From Primula veris (lineage: Eukaryota; Streptophyta; Magnoliopsida; Ericales; Primulaceae): a stretch of 64,000 nt of DNA. The stretch spans positions 21,335,631 to 21,399,630 of the forward strand of contig OY821749.1 of NCBI GenBank assembly GCA_963682055.1. Reading direction: 5' to 3'. The notes under the pieces are model-generated. The model searched no databases. It had not been told where the DNA came from and saw nothing but the letters and a program-made list of their open reading frames with translations. Both the position numbers and the translations under genes were made by a program. This document shows positions 10,900-23,343 of the stretch, piece after piece (positions within the stretch are counted from its first letter, which is position 1; each line of letters opens with the position of its first letter).

Positions 10900-13800
10900 T
10901 CACCAAATAGGCTCACCTATTTGGATACGATGTCTAGGAAAGATAAAGGCGGAAGTCGTTCTCCTAATGAGGTCGGTTTTTAAGAGGCATTCGTGCCCAC
11001 CCCCTCACCGTCTTTCCTGGTCGTGTTCAAATAGAGCTACCGAAAGGGGTTGACTAAATAATAATTTCCCCGAATGTGTTTATATAGTGATGTATGTTTC
11101 GCCGAATTGGTGTTTCAGTATCGACCCGTCGTTCGATCAATGAGAACCAATTCACATGAGAAGCAAAACTAATGTTTTCGGGAAAAAAGTTTGTGCTTGT
11201 GCAAACCATAAACATATAAACCAGTCGTTTTATATGATAACTAATCCAGAACTCTCAACACATGTTGGATGCCATCTATGATGAGAAAAATCGCAAAACA
11301 TACTTGCGAAATGACTGTTTAGACGTTGATGTTATTCCGTCACCACATGTTACTCACCCTGATGTGTGAAAAATGTGATGCCCAATTTTTTTTGGATGCC
11401 ATCTTTGATGAGTAAAACACGAGTTTGTTGTTACTAGCGAGATGAAAGATAAGGCGTTGATGATATTCCGCCGCCACATTGGAGACGTGATGACGTCTAT
11501 GGTGAACAAATGTCTGAAATTGACATATTGGAGTTATCCTTCACCAAAATACTAGCTTGGAAATTGTATTCCATAAGCAGTATCGTGAATTTATATTCAG
11601 CATGTTCCTTTATCACCCATCTGTTATTGGATAAGAAAATTACGCCGGTGAGTAGTTTTAATCCTATTGGGTCAATGGCGAATTGTTTGCCTGATATTAA
11701 TGCTCTTCGTGTACAATTTTTTTTTCCACGAATCGAGAACCGAGACAAGTGCTATTTGTCTCGAACTGTCGTGATCCCGATGAATCTCTTAACCAAGAGA
11801 GATTTTAGACAATCGTCAAAATCGAAAACCTGTGGCTCCAAGACAGTAATTGAAAGGAACAATATGGCTCGTTGTCACAAAGAAAGAGATAATGCTCAAT
11901 GAGGCAACTCTATGCTATAAAGACAAAGGTCATGCACGGTTACTCCTTAAATAGTTTAAAACTATTATAAAGGTGAAAAAACCGATGCTAATGTGGTTAA
12001 AGCTAACTGAAAGGAAATTTTTGAGACCCCCGATTTTGTGGCTCAAATGAGTTTGATACCTTTCTTTATTGATTTTGATAAATCATTGAGCCATTTTTTT
12101 CGCTCATTTGGATTATGTTTTCCATTTGAATTATTATTTTTCCATTTAGACCATACTTTTGGATTATGGTTTGCCTGTTTACGAAATTTCTCGAAATAAT
12201 TTAAAGTGTTTTTGAGCAAATTCCTTTGACAAATGTGATCAAACTTTAAATTATGAAATTTTAGGCAATACTTGTGGGGTAGTTGATTTTTTTGGAAATA
12301 GTGGGTAACAGTGTACCACATAATTTCACCAACTATTTGCCTAAAAAAAAAGTACTCAGTGACAACGATTCTGGACCTGTCGTTCCAAATCAAAATCTTT
12401 GGTAAAGCCAAATTGATTTGTCAAATATGAGGCGTTATACTCCTATAGGTCCTGTCGTACCTTGTTGAGTTATAAAATATTCGAGAAAACCAGTGTTACC
12501 TGGTAATAGCTCATGAAAGAATTAAAATTTCTTTACATAGCCTCCATTCAATACGACCAAAAACGTATTTTAGAGGAGTTTAAATGTCTTTCAAGTGGTT
12601 GCTACCACATTCTTTAAAGCATTTAAAGTTACCTTATCATTTCGCCTGTCGTCGAAATGATAAATGATTTAGATGCTAAGACATGATTGTCTATACTATC
12701 ATTCGCCTGTCGTCGATTGATAAGAGCATTTTGATATTGTGGCATTGACTGGATGAGATATTCCCGGGTCAATAGACGATGCTTGATTTATAATCGCATC
12801 CTATTTGGATTCTTTTTGAGAATATATTTCGTGATTAATCCGAAATTCATGCCATTAATGCTCACTTTGAAAGACTAATATGTGTAAAGATCACGAAAAG
12901 AACTCGTAGAATTCTTGTAAAGAATTGAAGGAGTTATTGTGGACTTATCCAACCATAAGACGGACCATAAATATAAATGGTTATGGTTGATGCATCGACA
13001 ATAAGGTCACATGATTATTGTTGTCCACAGAAATGCAGCATTTCCTAAACTTCTAGCCCTATCATTAAGTTGATGGCTCATGATTCAGATTATCCTGAAA
13101 AGTCTAGTTGACTTGATAATTCCGAAGAGTAAAAAAATCGAAATTTCGATTTGAATTACTTGAGTTTGGAAATTCAAATTGAACATCCTGTCGATTATGT
13201 TCAGACCCAAATGGACTCACGGAAAGTTTGATGATGCGACTGCAAATGATTGCACGCATTTCTTGGTCTTGCGCACCAAGATTTATATTTCCGTGTGGGG
13301 TTACGCTATTTTGCTGCATTGGTCCGTTATGAGGCCCATAGACACTCAAACACCATATGCGTACCAGCTGGTTACTGGTTATGAGCCAGAAGTCTCATAT
13401 TAACGCGTGTTTAGAGTGATTAATTAATATTTTGATTGAGCCGTTCTAGCGTTCAAAATATGGACCTCTGAAGGGGACATAAGTCGATTATGAATCTCCT
13501 GCCTATCATTTGATAGAGTAACCTTGGCAAGCGATCTCTTTACCGCATGATATGCGAAAGTGACATCGCTAAGACTGTTCTCCCCGTCGTTAGGGGGAGA
13601 TTTGCACGTTACCATTGATAAGGAACGACGTGAAGTAACGTGGCATAACCCACTCAGTCTTAGCTTGATCCCAAAGCTGCACTTAGTGATAAGTAAGTGC
13701 ATAGACTCCCTCAAGTCTAACTAAATGCCAGACGCATTTAATGACTTTATGAGATGTCACGAGATCATTTATACCTGCTGCAAAATGCTTGCAAGGATAG

Positions 13801-15750
13801 ACGTCCCTGTCGGACGCCGTGTTCCTGTCGTAACACGTTGCTTTGGCCGAACCCGCCAAGCAAAGGACGCTGCCGTCGGCCGTCAGTCTGTCGTCCTTCC
13901 CAAGATACGAGGAAGTTGACCGGTTCCAAATTCGTTCAGCCCAGAGGTGGTGAACTAAAACTCGTTTGTCGCACGTGATTATAAAGGATCAAGGAGATGT
14001 GTGATTTCCTCCTCATCCTAACAATCTCGAAATATCTGTCGATCATGATATCTTAGACGATATTGAAGCGAAACGAGACTGTCATTGATTACTTGTTCAT
14101 ATATTCAGTGACGACTGATAATATGAACAAATTATGACAGAGAACCATATACCGTTGCCTGAAGTCAACGTAGAATAGACTGGACTAATGGAAACTTGCA
14201 ATCCAAGTAGACTCCTTAGCGAAAGTGTGTTCGGACCTGTAGTTCCAACACCACCAATGTTAAACGAGTTCGTTTATTTGGTTATTCGTAAGGAAAAGTG
14301 ATGAGAATAATGAGATTGTAGAATGCTCGCCTAGTAGCGCAAAGCTTATCTCACACCTTGGAATTGATTACGAGATGGTTGATTTTCTCGTAATGGACAT
14401 TATAACAGTCCCCTACTTTACCAGTTTAGTAGTTTCCGAAAAACTGAGTATGCAGCCATGAATGTGGTCACGGTTTTATCTCTATGGGGATTTAGACAAA
14501 TAGATATAGATGAAGGTCCCTGTGTGACTTCATGTGCTTAAATCAAGTAGTTTCTGATCACGGAACACGATCTCAATTGACTGAGACGTTCACTATATGG
14601 ATTAATATAATCCGAGCGGATGTGGTATACCGCCTAAGTGAGTACTTGATTAGCTTGGGATACTTGAACAAGTATTATGCCCTTGCGTGTTTTATTACGC
14701 GATCCATTTTTGTATTTGCCTTCGAGATGAAGGATTTTGGGAAGACACGGTAGTGACTCAACCTGATGATTGAGTCCCGTAAATATTGAATCTAAGTCCA
14801 TGATTCAGACTACACCCAGAAGGTGTTATGACGTTTTAGTCATCATGACGCTAAGTCGTCAGATTCTCCCATGATCGTTCGATCACTAGACATTGATATA
14901 GACCCAGTCCGTCCCTGATGAGACGATGAAGAGATATTGAACCATAATGTTCATATCTAAGTACAATAAGCGCATCATTGTACTTGGTCTAATGTGCTAG
15001 GACGAACATCTCGTCTGTTGTGAATGGTATAGCTCGATACAACATCGCGCTAACACGCTGCCATCGAAATGGCACTAAAGACACATTCCCTTACCTTATG
15101 GTAATTTTGGAAGTGGGCTAGTTTATCCCATTTGCGTCATCGAGTGTACCTACCCCCTTCAGTACTCGAATTAACGTAACCCTTTTTCGGTTATACCGAT
15201 GCCGGTTACTTATCAGACCCGCATAAGGGATATTCCTAACATGGTATGTCTTTACCATTAGGAATAAGGCGACATCTTGGAGGTCTTGGAATGACTCCAA
15301 GTGAATCACTCTGATCTATTCGTGCTCTATGAGACGACTAGAGAGTGTATATGGCTTCGAGCTAGTATTAGTCATATTTGAATTACATATGTTCTGTCTC
15401 ACGATCCAGATAAAACACTTGTCATAGAAGACAACTTGTTGTTATTGATCAAGAGAGACATGACTACATTATGCTATTTAGCATTTCTCGCCGAAATTAA
15501 TCTTCACAAATGAAGTTTAAGAGCATCCAGTTGAATGCTCGTTCTATTCCACGTTAGATTTTCTTGCATCCAGTCGTATGTAAGTAAATGAGGCATCCAG
15601 TCGAATGCTCGTACTCTTTCTTGGAATATGAAATCTTTGCACCCAGTCGTGTGCAAGTGAGGGGGAGCATCCAGTTGAATGCTTATTGCACTAATTACTA
15701 CTTAGTCGAAATCTTCGCACCCTGTCGTGTGCAAGTGAGGGGGAGCATCC
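10900..15750 (+). pseudogene. Degenerate copia gag-pol
   Basis: No long ORF survives, but translations in changing frames still show copia integrase landmarks. Around 13030-13120 one frame reads like IKLMAHDSDYPEK followed after a stop by LDNSEE, matching the 'H..YP.KS..LDN..EF' stretch of copia integrases. At 13200-13400 the frames resemble the segment after the integrase catalytic Glu, with a Q.NG-type stretch and then a W-G-A-like region. At 13700-13800 the frame resembles the linker before reverse transcriptase. Reverse transcriptase and RNase H can only be guessed. Frameshifts and stops are dense. Ends are approximate. Confidence 0.6.
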
Positions 15751-16095
15751 AGTCGCATGCTCGTGTACTCTTTTTGTCCTTAGACCAAGGTTTTTTCCCA
15801 CTGGGTTTTCCTTAGCAAGGTTTTTAGCGAGACACGTTCCCATCATATCTCACTTAAGATTGCCGAAATTAGGGGGAATATCCGGTTGTATACTTCTTAC
15901 CACTGTGTACTCTTTTGTCCTTCGACTAGAGGTTTTTTCCACTGGGTTTACTCTAGCAAGGTTTTGATGAGGCACACTGTTTTGTGGTTAGTTACTTACA
16001 TGATATTTCGGCCTATATCATTCGGCTACACAGTTTCTCCTAGGTACCGGTTTTGTCCCACACTGGGTTTTCCGGCCCTAAGATTTTTATGTGTT
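15510..16095 (+). repeat. Repeats in the copia 3' untranslated region
   Basis: At 15520-15760 the motif GAGCATCCAGT(C/T)GAATGCTC alternates with GCACCCAGTCGTGTGCAAGT. From about 15768 to 16080 the motif TTTTTTCCCACTGGGTTTTC followed by AGCAAGGTTTT recurs three times; this motif is common upstream of the 3' LTR of plant copia elements. The purine tract and LTR follow. Confidence 0.7.
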
Positions 16096-16166
16096 TAGTA
16101 CTGCGAATGAACTCGACTCAGATCGACTGCATGAAGACGAAGAATTCAAGACGTCCAAATGGGGAG

Positions 16167-16387
16167 TGTTGTAAGATATTATTAGACTATTGGGCTTGTA
16201 CTTTATGGGCCCAAGTGGGCTTGTAACCCTACCCCTCTATCTATATAAAGAGGGTTAGGGGTCTTTTATTTGATATTCATTCATAACATTCTGATTAATA
16301 AAGACTTTATTGTTGTCTCTCTCATATCTCTATATATCTATACATATCTCTATATATATCTATAACGAGATAATATGTCGCACAACA
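16167..16387 (+). repeat. Copia 3' LTR
   Basis: 221 bp, starting TGTTGTAAGATATT and ending CGCACAACA, preceded by the AAATGGGGAG purine tract. Same TATA context as the 5' LTR. Confidence 0.88.
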
Positions 16388-16483
16388 TTTTTAACATTTT
16401 GTAACACCACTTTTCAAAGAATCTTAGCCCACTTAAGTTATATTTGTAACAAAAAAAAGGGAAATAGACAGCAAAAGAAATTG

Positions 16484-16554
16484 TGCACCAGCTGGGAATC
16501 AAACCCGGGTCTGTACCGTGGCAAGGTACTATTCTACCACTAGACCACTGGTGC
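16484..16554 (-). tRNA. tRNA-Gly (GCC), possibly a decayed copy
   Basis: Read on the minus strand, this is a 71-nt cloverleaf. The 7-bp acceptor stem GCACCAG/CTGGTGC is perfect and the discriminator is A. The D arm contains AGTGGTAG. The anticodon stem GTACC/GGTAC encloses the loop TTGCCAC with anticodon GCC. The T arm departs from the rule: its stem has one C-A mismatch and its loop reads TTTGATT, so the near-invariant C56 is T. Both changes are the transitions expected from methylated CpG decay. No intron. It lies just beyond a tandem repeat that a copia element interrupted. I am confident of the identity and unsure of function. Confidence 0.8.
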
Positions 16555-18037
16555 TTGTTTTCTAGTAACTTGCCTATTATTTATATCAAAAGAGACAAAA
16601 TCCCATTAATAATTTTAAAAAACTTTCAATTCATAAATATCATTTATTAATGAAGTTATTATTCAAACTCGTGTTAACAAGTTGGTTGACAGATTAGTAC
16701 CTAAGTGTTTTTTTCCTGGCCTTGTTAACAAATAAAAGTTGAACATGTTATAATTGAGTATGGGAATACATAAAGTTCAGAAAAAATAAACAAGAGATTG
16801 TGTATGAAGTAATATGACCCACGATAATATAATATTTTCACTGTTATTTAAGAACAAGCTCTTATGTGAATTATCAGAACAATGTGATCCCACTCATCAT
16901 TAAAACAATGTGATCTCACTCATCGTGGATTAACTAAAGGTTGTAAGACAATATATTTAGAAAATGACCAGAAAAAAAAGAGGCACATTGGGGTCAACAT
17001 TTAGCAGGAAGCAGCACATTGTAGCTAATCCACGATGGTACAACCAACCAAAGGTGGGCTGAAATGGGATTTAAATTTTAGGTACAGTTCGCATGGAAAG
17101 GAACTAAAACGACTTTAGGCGAGCTTGAAATTTGTATGGATTAACTGTTAAAGTGTAAGCGGGTTTATATATCAAAGGAGTATTGTGTTCCATTGTAGCA
17201 GTAACTTATAAGTCGATGCGTAGTATAATAAGATTCAGACTGGGTCGTGCATATAGTCGAGAGAGAAAGCCAAAATAACAATTAGAGCTTTTGATCATAA
17301 GCAATCAACATTTGAGCAACTCATTTGAAGCTCAATCTTCTAGTCAGAGAGGAATCTTTCTGGAGATGTCTTTCCGGTTCAAAACTCTAAAATGAAGAAC
17401 TTTTATTGGAAAATAAGAACTACGAATACTACAGATATGGAATTAATACAACTTACAAGCAGCATGAATTAATGCAATTAGTAGAAGTTGTGTCAGCAAC
17501 TATAATATTTTTTACTAAATAACTTATCAGTTGTGATAATGCAGTTGTGTAATTCTGAAATCTGAATCAGTATTATAGGTGTGAGGAAAAACAATTCCCA
17601 TCGACGAACTCAGAACTACATCATGAAGTATCATTCATCTCCAATTAATACCTTTTTGTAAGTTTCGTATTTTCATTGGCAACTATTTGAGAGCGAACGG
17701 CTTTAACATAAATCTGCAGCTCAAAATTGCATATCTTACATTTAAATAGCCGACGTAAACAAAATATCAACATTCTCCCCTTCATCATTCTTTACAACGC
17801 AATGACAGAAAGAATATCATGTATACCAATAACGCTATCCACCATTTGCACTAAGATTCCTATTAAATCAGCGTGCGTAATTTACCTTATTGCACTTTCT
17901 TCCTCACCTTACATATTTTTCCAAAACGAAAAGGAAAACCAAAAAAGAACATTCTTCGACCACTACACAGACTGAGTGACGTATTTCGCAGCTCTACTTA
18001 CAGAACCCAACTAACAATAAATTACTTGATCGATCTC
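16555..18037. other. Intergenic and 3' flank of the GT47 gene
   Basis: AT-rich sequence with a short direct repeat near 16880-16925 (AACAATGTGATC(C/T)CACTCATC twice). ORFs at 17727-17975 and 17873-18127 are low-complexity or antisense to the GT47 last exon. The 3' untranslated region of the GT47 gene should lie directly below 18038. Confidence 0.45.
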
Positions 18038-21000
18038 TTATTCCACTTCAAATTCTTTCAACCTCGATTTAATCCTCTTCAAAGTCCCCTCAACTGCAAC
18101 ATCGAAGGCGTCCTTTTTCGTCCTTAACCCTAACGAGCTCCCGTGCTTTCTATACATAATCCTCGGCATAAACTCGATCAGCTTCTCTCTCATCCTCCTC
18201 ACCTCACTCTTTGATATCCCCATCAACACGTCGACAATACTCACACCCTTAAACACCACATCTTCTTTCGGTATAAAAACAGAAAACTCCTTATACTCCT
18301 CTTCGGGCAAGTGCCACGTGTACTGCTTTTTAGCTGACTGGTCCTCAAAAAACACGGGTATACAACCTGCTAATATACCATCGAAGGTTGACCTGCGGGT
18401 CGGGGTATCTCCAGGTGGTTGGAGACAAAAACTCGATTTTAGCATAGGTTTCATAAATCGGACTGGGTCGTGTTCGCAGATACCATTAGAGCAATCGACA
18501 AATTCGCATATTTGGTTGTAGTTATTGTTGTTGTATTTGGTTGAATTGGTTGTTTTGGAGCTGTTGTCGCATTCGAGTCTGATACTACGCCTTACGTTTG
18601 GCGACGAAGATATACCTGGTAGTGTGCAAATCGGATATTAGTTTAGAGCTAACAGCGGTTCTATTCGTTTGTAATGATAATATTTGAAAAACAGTTATAA
18701 AACAAGCTATAAAGTACTGTTGATGTGAATTCTAATGCTGAAACTTATTGTCCAAACAACTACTCTTTTGAGATTTTCATATTTTTGATGAGTTTTACAC
18801 ATAAATAAATGCATGTATATACACATAAATATATATATCAAAAAATTTACCTCCCCCTGCTGCGAACAACATGAGCGTACTCCGCCACGACTTTTTCACC
18901 CTCGCAACCCACGACTCAAAAAGCGCCAGATTCGGTGGATGAAACGACGTCGGGTAAGGCACCGCCACCTCCTGCCAAGGCCAAGCTCTCGACTCTAACG
19001 TCAAAGCAGTCACATTATAAAACTCTGGCAGTTCTAGAAATGAAGTGCCCCAAATTGATGGGTCGTTTTCTAGTGGCTGGTCAAAATCCCAAGCGGAACG
19101 AGACATGATTAGAAAGTGGTCGTGCCCAGACCGTTTAGCCCAGATTTTGTGATTGTTTTTTGGGTTTTGTAGATAGTGGAATAGGTCAAGGCCGTGTTCG
19201 GAGCTCGAATTCTGTTCACTTCCATATAAGTACCTATTTGGGGACAAATATATTAATCAAATCAAAATGATTCTCGAATCAAGAACTTAATTTGGTTCTG
19301 ATACTCAACTGAAATTAGTATTAATCAAGTCACACTGATCATTGCTAAACATGTATCTTTATGGGAATAAATATTTATTGGATTAGACCGATCCTCAGCC
19401 AAAAATTTAATGTTGTTCTCATACTCAGTTGAAACACTAATAGTTCCTAAAAATCAGACTTCTTGAAACAGAGCCCTTTTGATAGTCTTTTCCTAATCCC
19501 AACACTCATATCATGTCCAAAAGAGGAGATTATATTCAGCACAAACTGTCATAAACTAAACCAATTCGCACCTAAATATAATGCACTAATCGAACTAAAA
19601 TTTCATCAATTTGAATGATCATCTGTTCAAATATGAACAAATATGTATCACTGCAGCAACTTAAAGTTCAACTAAGACTAACGTAGAACACAAATCATTC
19701 CAGATTATCAACACAAATGGTCACAAATTATTTACAACTAAACAAAATAAATGTAAGTTTCGGGAAAGAACTAAGCAGTGATAAAGGGCGCCATAGCCTG
19801 TCTACATTGACAGATCGATCTCTTACCATATAATTTAGTCAAAATCATCCAACTATACCACTATAGCCCCCCTTAAAATAATAAAATACTGTTTATATTA
19901 AACTTTAGCCCCTCCCCTGAGTAATTTAACATTCCGCTACTGCGTGAACAAGTGAAATCAGTTAAACCAAAATTAACTTTCTGAAACCATTACTGTTGCT
20001 ATTAAATCCAAGTCAAAATCATCCAAAGCTAATAAAAAGTACAGTACAAAAAAAATCCATTTTTTTAACGAATTTGCAATAACATGATAGTAATATGTTA
20101 TCGATTCCCACAATTGAAGCTGAGATTATGTAGGAACATAAATATTCAACTTACCAACATATTAAGTCATAACTAATTTAAACCTAACTAAACAAACATT
20201 AGCCCAAATCAGCATGGGTTAAAACGTAAACTACTCAAAAAGTGTGGGACCATTACTGCAATACTCAAACTATCAAAACAAGCAAACTAAACAGCATTAA
20301 ATTTCTTATCACGGAAACAGTTCCAATTAACTTGTCCGCAACGAAGCTTCATGCAATTTGACTTGCAGATAACTCGTACATACAGTATCAAAATGAAAAT
20401 ATTCAAAAGTTGGTAACATAGTAATGTACTAACGTGTTGTCGACATAACGTTCATAACTAATTTACACCTAAATAAACAAGAGCTAACATGTTAACTCAA
20501 ATCAACACGGACTAAAACGTAAACTACCCAAAAGTGAGGGACCGTTACTACTACAATCAAACTATTTCATTAGATTTTAAAACTTTCCATTTCGACAATT
20601 CAATCTCTTATCACAGTAACCTTTCCAATTAACTTGTCCACTTCAAAACAATGTGCAATCCCAACTTGCAAATAACTCATACGTATTTCAAAATGATAAT
20701 ATCCACAAGTTTTTTTCTAGTACATTGTCCACTAGAAAATCCATTTTGGAACGTAGTTGTAATAACACGATAGTAACATACCAACATGTTATCGAGATAA
20801 TGGTCACAACTAATTTACACTTAAATAAACAAACATGAGCTAACACGTTAACTCAAATCAACCTGGGATAAAACGTAAGCTACCCAAAAGTATAGGATCA
20901 TTACTGCTACAATCCCACTATCAATTGTGACTTGCAAATAACTCGTACATTCACTGTCGAAATGAAAATACCCAATAGTTAGTAACATAGTGCAAACGTT

Positions 21001-23343
21001 ACACTATTTCATTAGATTTCCATTTCGACAATTAACATACGAGTCATTTGCACTTCAAAGCTTGCACGCAGTAATGTACTAGCGTATTATCGACACAATG
21101 TTCATAACTAATTTACACCTAAATAAACAAACATGAGCTAACATGTTAACTCAAATCAACATGGCCTAAAACATAAACTACCCAAAAGTGAGGGACCATT
21201 ACTGCTATAATCAAACTATCAACGCCAAGCAAACTCTGTTCCAGTTCACTTGTCCAGTACGAAATTATGTGCAATTTTGACTTGCAAATAACTTGTACAT
21301 AAATTGTCAGAAATGAAATATCCACAAGTTGGTAACATAGTTCAAATGCTAGACTATTTCATTCGATTTAAAAAACATTCCATTTCGACAATTAAAGTAC
21401 ACTGTCTACTAGAAAATCCATTTCTTTTGGAACGAATTTGCAATACTAACAAAATGGTCATAACTAATTTACACCTGAATAAAAAAAACATGAGCTAACA
21501 AGTTAACTCAAATCAACATGGGCTAAAACGTAAACTACCCAAAAGCAAGGGACCAATACTGTTATAATCAAACTATCAACACCAAGCAAACTCCGTTCCA
21601 GTTCACTTGTCCAGTACAAAACTACGTATAAAATTGACTTGCAAATAACTCGTACATACAGTATCGAAATGAAAATATCCAAAAGTTAGTAACATAGTTC
21701 AAATCTTACAGTATTTCGTAAGATTTTAAAACTTTCCGTCTTGACAATTAAATCTCTTATTACCATGTACACTACTATATTACGTGCAATTTTGACTAGG
21801 AAATAACTCATACATACAGTGTCAAAAGAAAATATCCAAAAGTTAGTAACATAGTTTAGACTGTTTCATTAGATTCTACAACTTTCCATTTCAACAATTA
21901 AGATGGCGAGCCTATTTTTCTTCCTAGCCTCGGCTTATTCTACAGCTCGCGTCGGCTCCGAGGTCGTTAAGAGGTCCGGTAAAAATGTGGTCTGCTTCGG
22001 CGACGGATTCTTGTCGTACCTGCACAAGTAACGAACAGGGGGCCCGGGTTGATACCAGGTTTTTCCTCTCCGACGGTCTAGTCAGTACGGTGGGAAAGAG
22101 CGCAAGTAACTAAGAGCGAATGTTTATCTAAAGAGATGGGAGGGATCGGGCCGGTTACATGGCGTGGTATCAAGTTCGACGGGGTAGAATTAAGTAGGCC
22201 GGGTTCTTTTTGTTTTATCTCTCCTCCTTCCCTTTCTTTCCTTCAAGTGTTGGTGGGTATATTTATAGTATCATTCGAGACATATCAGCCCTTGGATCAT
22301 TGTACCGTCAAATACTAATCTAACGGTGTTAGGGCTATTTAAGGCTCTGACAAGGGTACAATCCTTGAACAGGACTCACAGTTGGTGACCTGTGATTGGA
22401 CCACGTCGATGAAACGCTGAGGGGCCCCTCCAGAGAGCAGCAACATTAATTGAAAAAGCGTACTCGATACGTTTCTCTAGGCCGGCATAGATACGGCCCG
22501 GCCTTTACAGGTCCGGGGTAGCGCGCCGATCAAGACACAGAGGCCCGGACATACTTTTTTTGGGGGTGATATGGGCCCGGACAAGGGGATACCGACATTC
22601 CCTCACCATAAGATACTAACGTGTTATCGACATAATGGTCATAACTAATGTACACCTAAATAAACAAACATGAGCTAACAAGTTAACTCATATCAAAATG
22701 GGCTAAAACGTAAACCCCCCAAAAAGAAAGGGACTATTACTGCTATAATCAAACTATCAAAACCAAGCAAACTCGGTTCCAATTTACTGACTTGCAAATA
22801 ACTCGTACAAACAGTGTCAAAGTGAAAATATCCAATAGTTGGTAACATAGTTCAGATGTTACATTATTTCATTTTGATTTCCATTTCGACAATTAATACA
22901 CTGATTCATTATTCATCAAACTGCACGCAGTTTCATAAGTCGTAACGTACAATTAAACCGTAACAATAAATACAAAACAATTACCGTATCGAGTCAATGC
23001 CAGCGTAATACGGTAAAAAAACAGCGTCCGCCTCATCCGGATCAGAACTCAAACACGGATACTCCAACATACGGCGATGAAAAACAAGCTCCATCATAAA
23101 CGGGTCGGTTCGGTACCAGCTTCGGGTCATGTTATGTGTCTTTTTCCCCAACCCATGGTTTATTAAATACGGGCAGAAATTATCGAATAAAGGATATTCG
23201 GAACAATTTTTAAGTAAGTCGAGGTTGAATTTTGTTGGGAGGTTTCGGATGTGAATCCGACGGCCTGTACAGTTTGGAGTGAGATCGTAGGGCTGTGAGG
23301 ATGCCACGTGGAGAAGAGAGAGGAGGATGATTGGGGTTATCAT
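18038..23343 (-). CDS. GT47 (exostosin family) glycosyltransferase, xyloglucan galactosyltransferase-like
   Basis: Three coding exons on the minus strand: 23343-22985, 19233-18851 and 18615-18038, together 1,320 nt for 439 aa. Both introns have GT-AG ends (phases 2 and 1), and the joined frame is continuous across both junctions. The first ATG at 23343 follows an in-frame TAA with no ATG between. Residues 1-16 are hydrophobic, as for a signal peptide or Golgi anchor. Diagnostic stretches of the plant GT47 group related to MUR3/KATAMARI1 are GHDHFLIMSRSAWDF in exon 2, and FCLQPPGDTPTRRSTFDG and LAGCIPVFF in exon 3. Several N-glycosylation sequons occur (NCT, NCS, NMT, NVT). The family transfers sugars to hemicellulose in the Golgi; the MUR3 group adds galactose to xyloglucan. 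The exact acceptor here is not determinable. Intron 1 is 3,751 bp and carries a tandem array plus a solo LTR. Confidence 0.9.
20055..22950. repeat. Tandem array in GT47 intron 1, six units of about 300-355 bp
   Basis: The anchor AAACGTAAACTACCCAAAAG followed by (T/C)GAGGGACCATTACTGC recurs near 20227, 20517, 20872, 21171, 21527 and 22706. Further landmarks recur in order: GACTTGCAAATAACTCGTAC, AGTTAGTAACATAGTTCAAA and TCATAACTAATTTACACCT. Spacing alternates roughly 290/355/299/356, so a higher-order two-unit period is possible. The last interval is about 705 bp longer because a solo LTR sits inside it. The array is wholly intronic. Confidence 0.85.
21904..22608 (-). mobile_element. Solo Ty3/gypsy LTR (705 bp) in GT47 intron 1
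   Basis: Starts TGGCGAGCCT and ends CTCACCA, flanked by TAAGA at 21899-21903 and 22609-22613. It is clearly related to the LTRs of the Tat elements at 26986 and 54599 (shared CGTCGGCTCCGA, CCTGCACAAG, ACGAACAGGG and ACATTCCCTC) but more diverged. Oriented as those elements, its promoter box CTATAAATATAC lies on the minus strand at about 22258-22268, the same direction as the host gene. It inserted after the intron array formed. Confidence 0.9.

Larger units (their letters stand above)
9411..16387 (+). mobile_element. Decayed Ty1/copia retrotransposon with both LTRs (6,977 bp)
   Basis: Two 221-bp LTRs (9411-9631 and 16167-16387) flank the element, with TTTTT on both outer sides (9406-9410 and 16388-16392). 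Just inside the left LTR is CGTTATCAGCAC (9632-9643), the primer-binding type seen in many plant copia elements. The purine tract AAATGGGGAG (16157-16166) directly precedes the right LTR. Integrase-region relics are recognisable near 13030-13400, but every frame is broken. I count about 11 differences between the LTRs (about 5%), so it is much older than the Tat elements in this window. The left LTR has lost its TG start (TA). The internal region of 6.5 kb is long for copia because of extra repeat-rich DNA ahead of gag. Confidence 0.85.

Noticed and set aside
11497..12411. ORFs of 83-130 codons in the copia internal region
   Set aside because: They overlap on opposite strands in degenerate gag-pol sequence and show no conserved domain of their own.
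18318..18998. Plus-strand ORFs of 61-67 codons opposite the GT47 exons
   Set aside because: Antisense to well-supported coding exons with clear family motifs.
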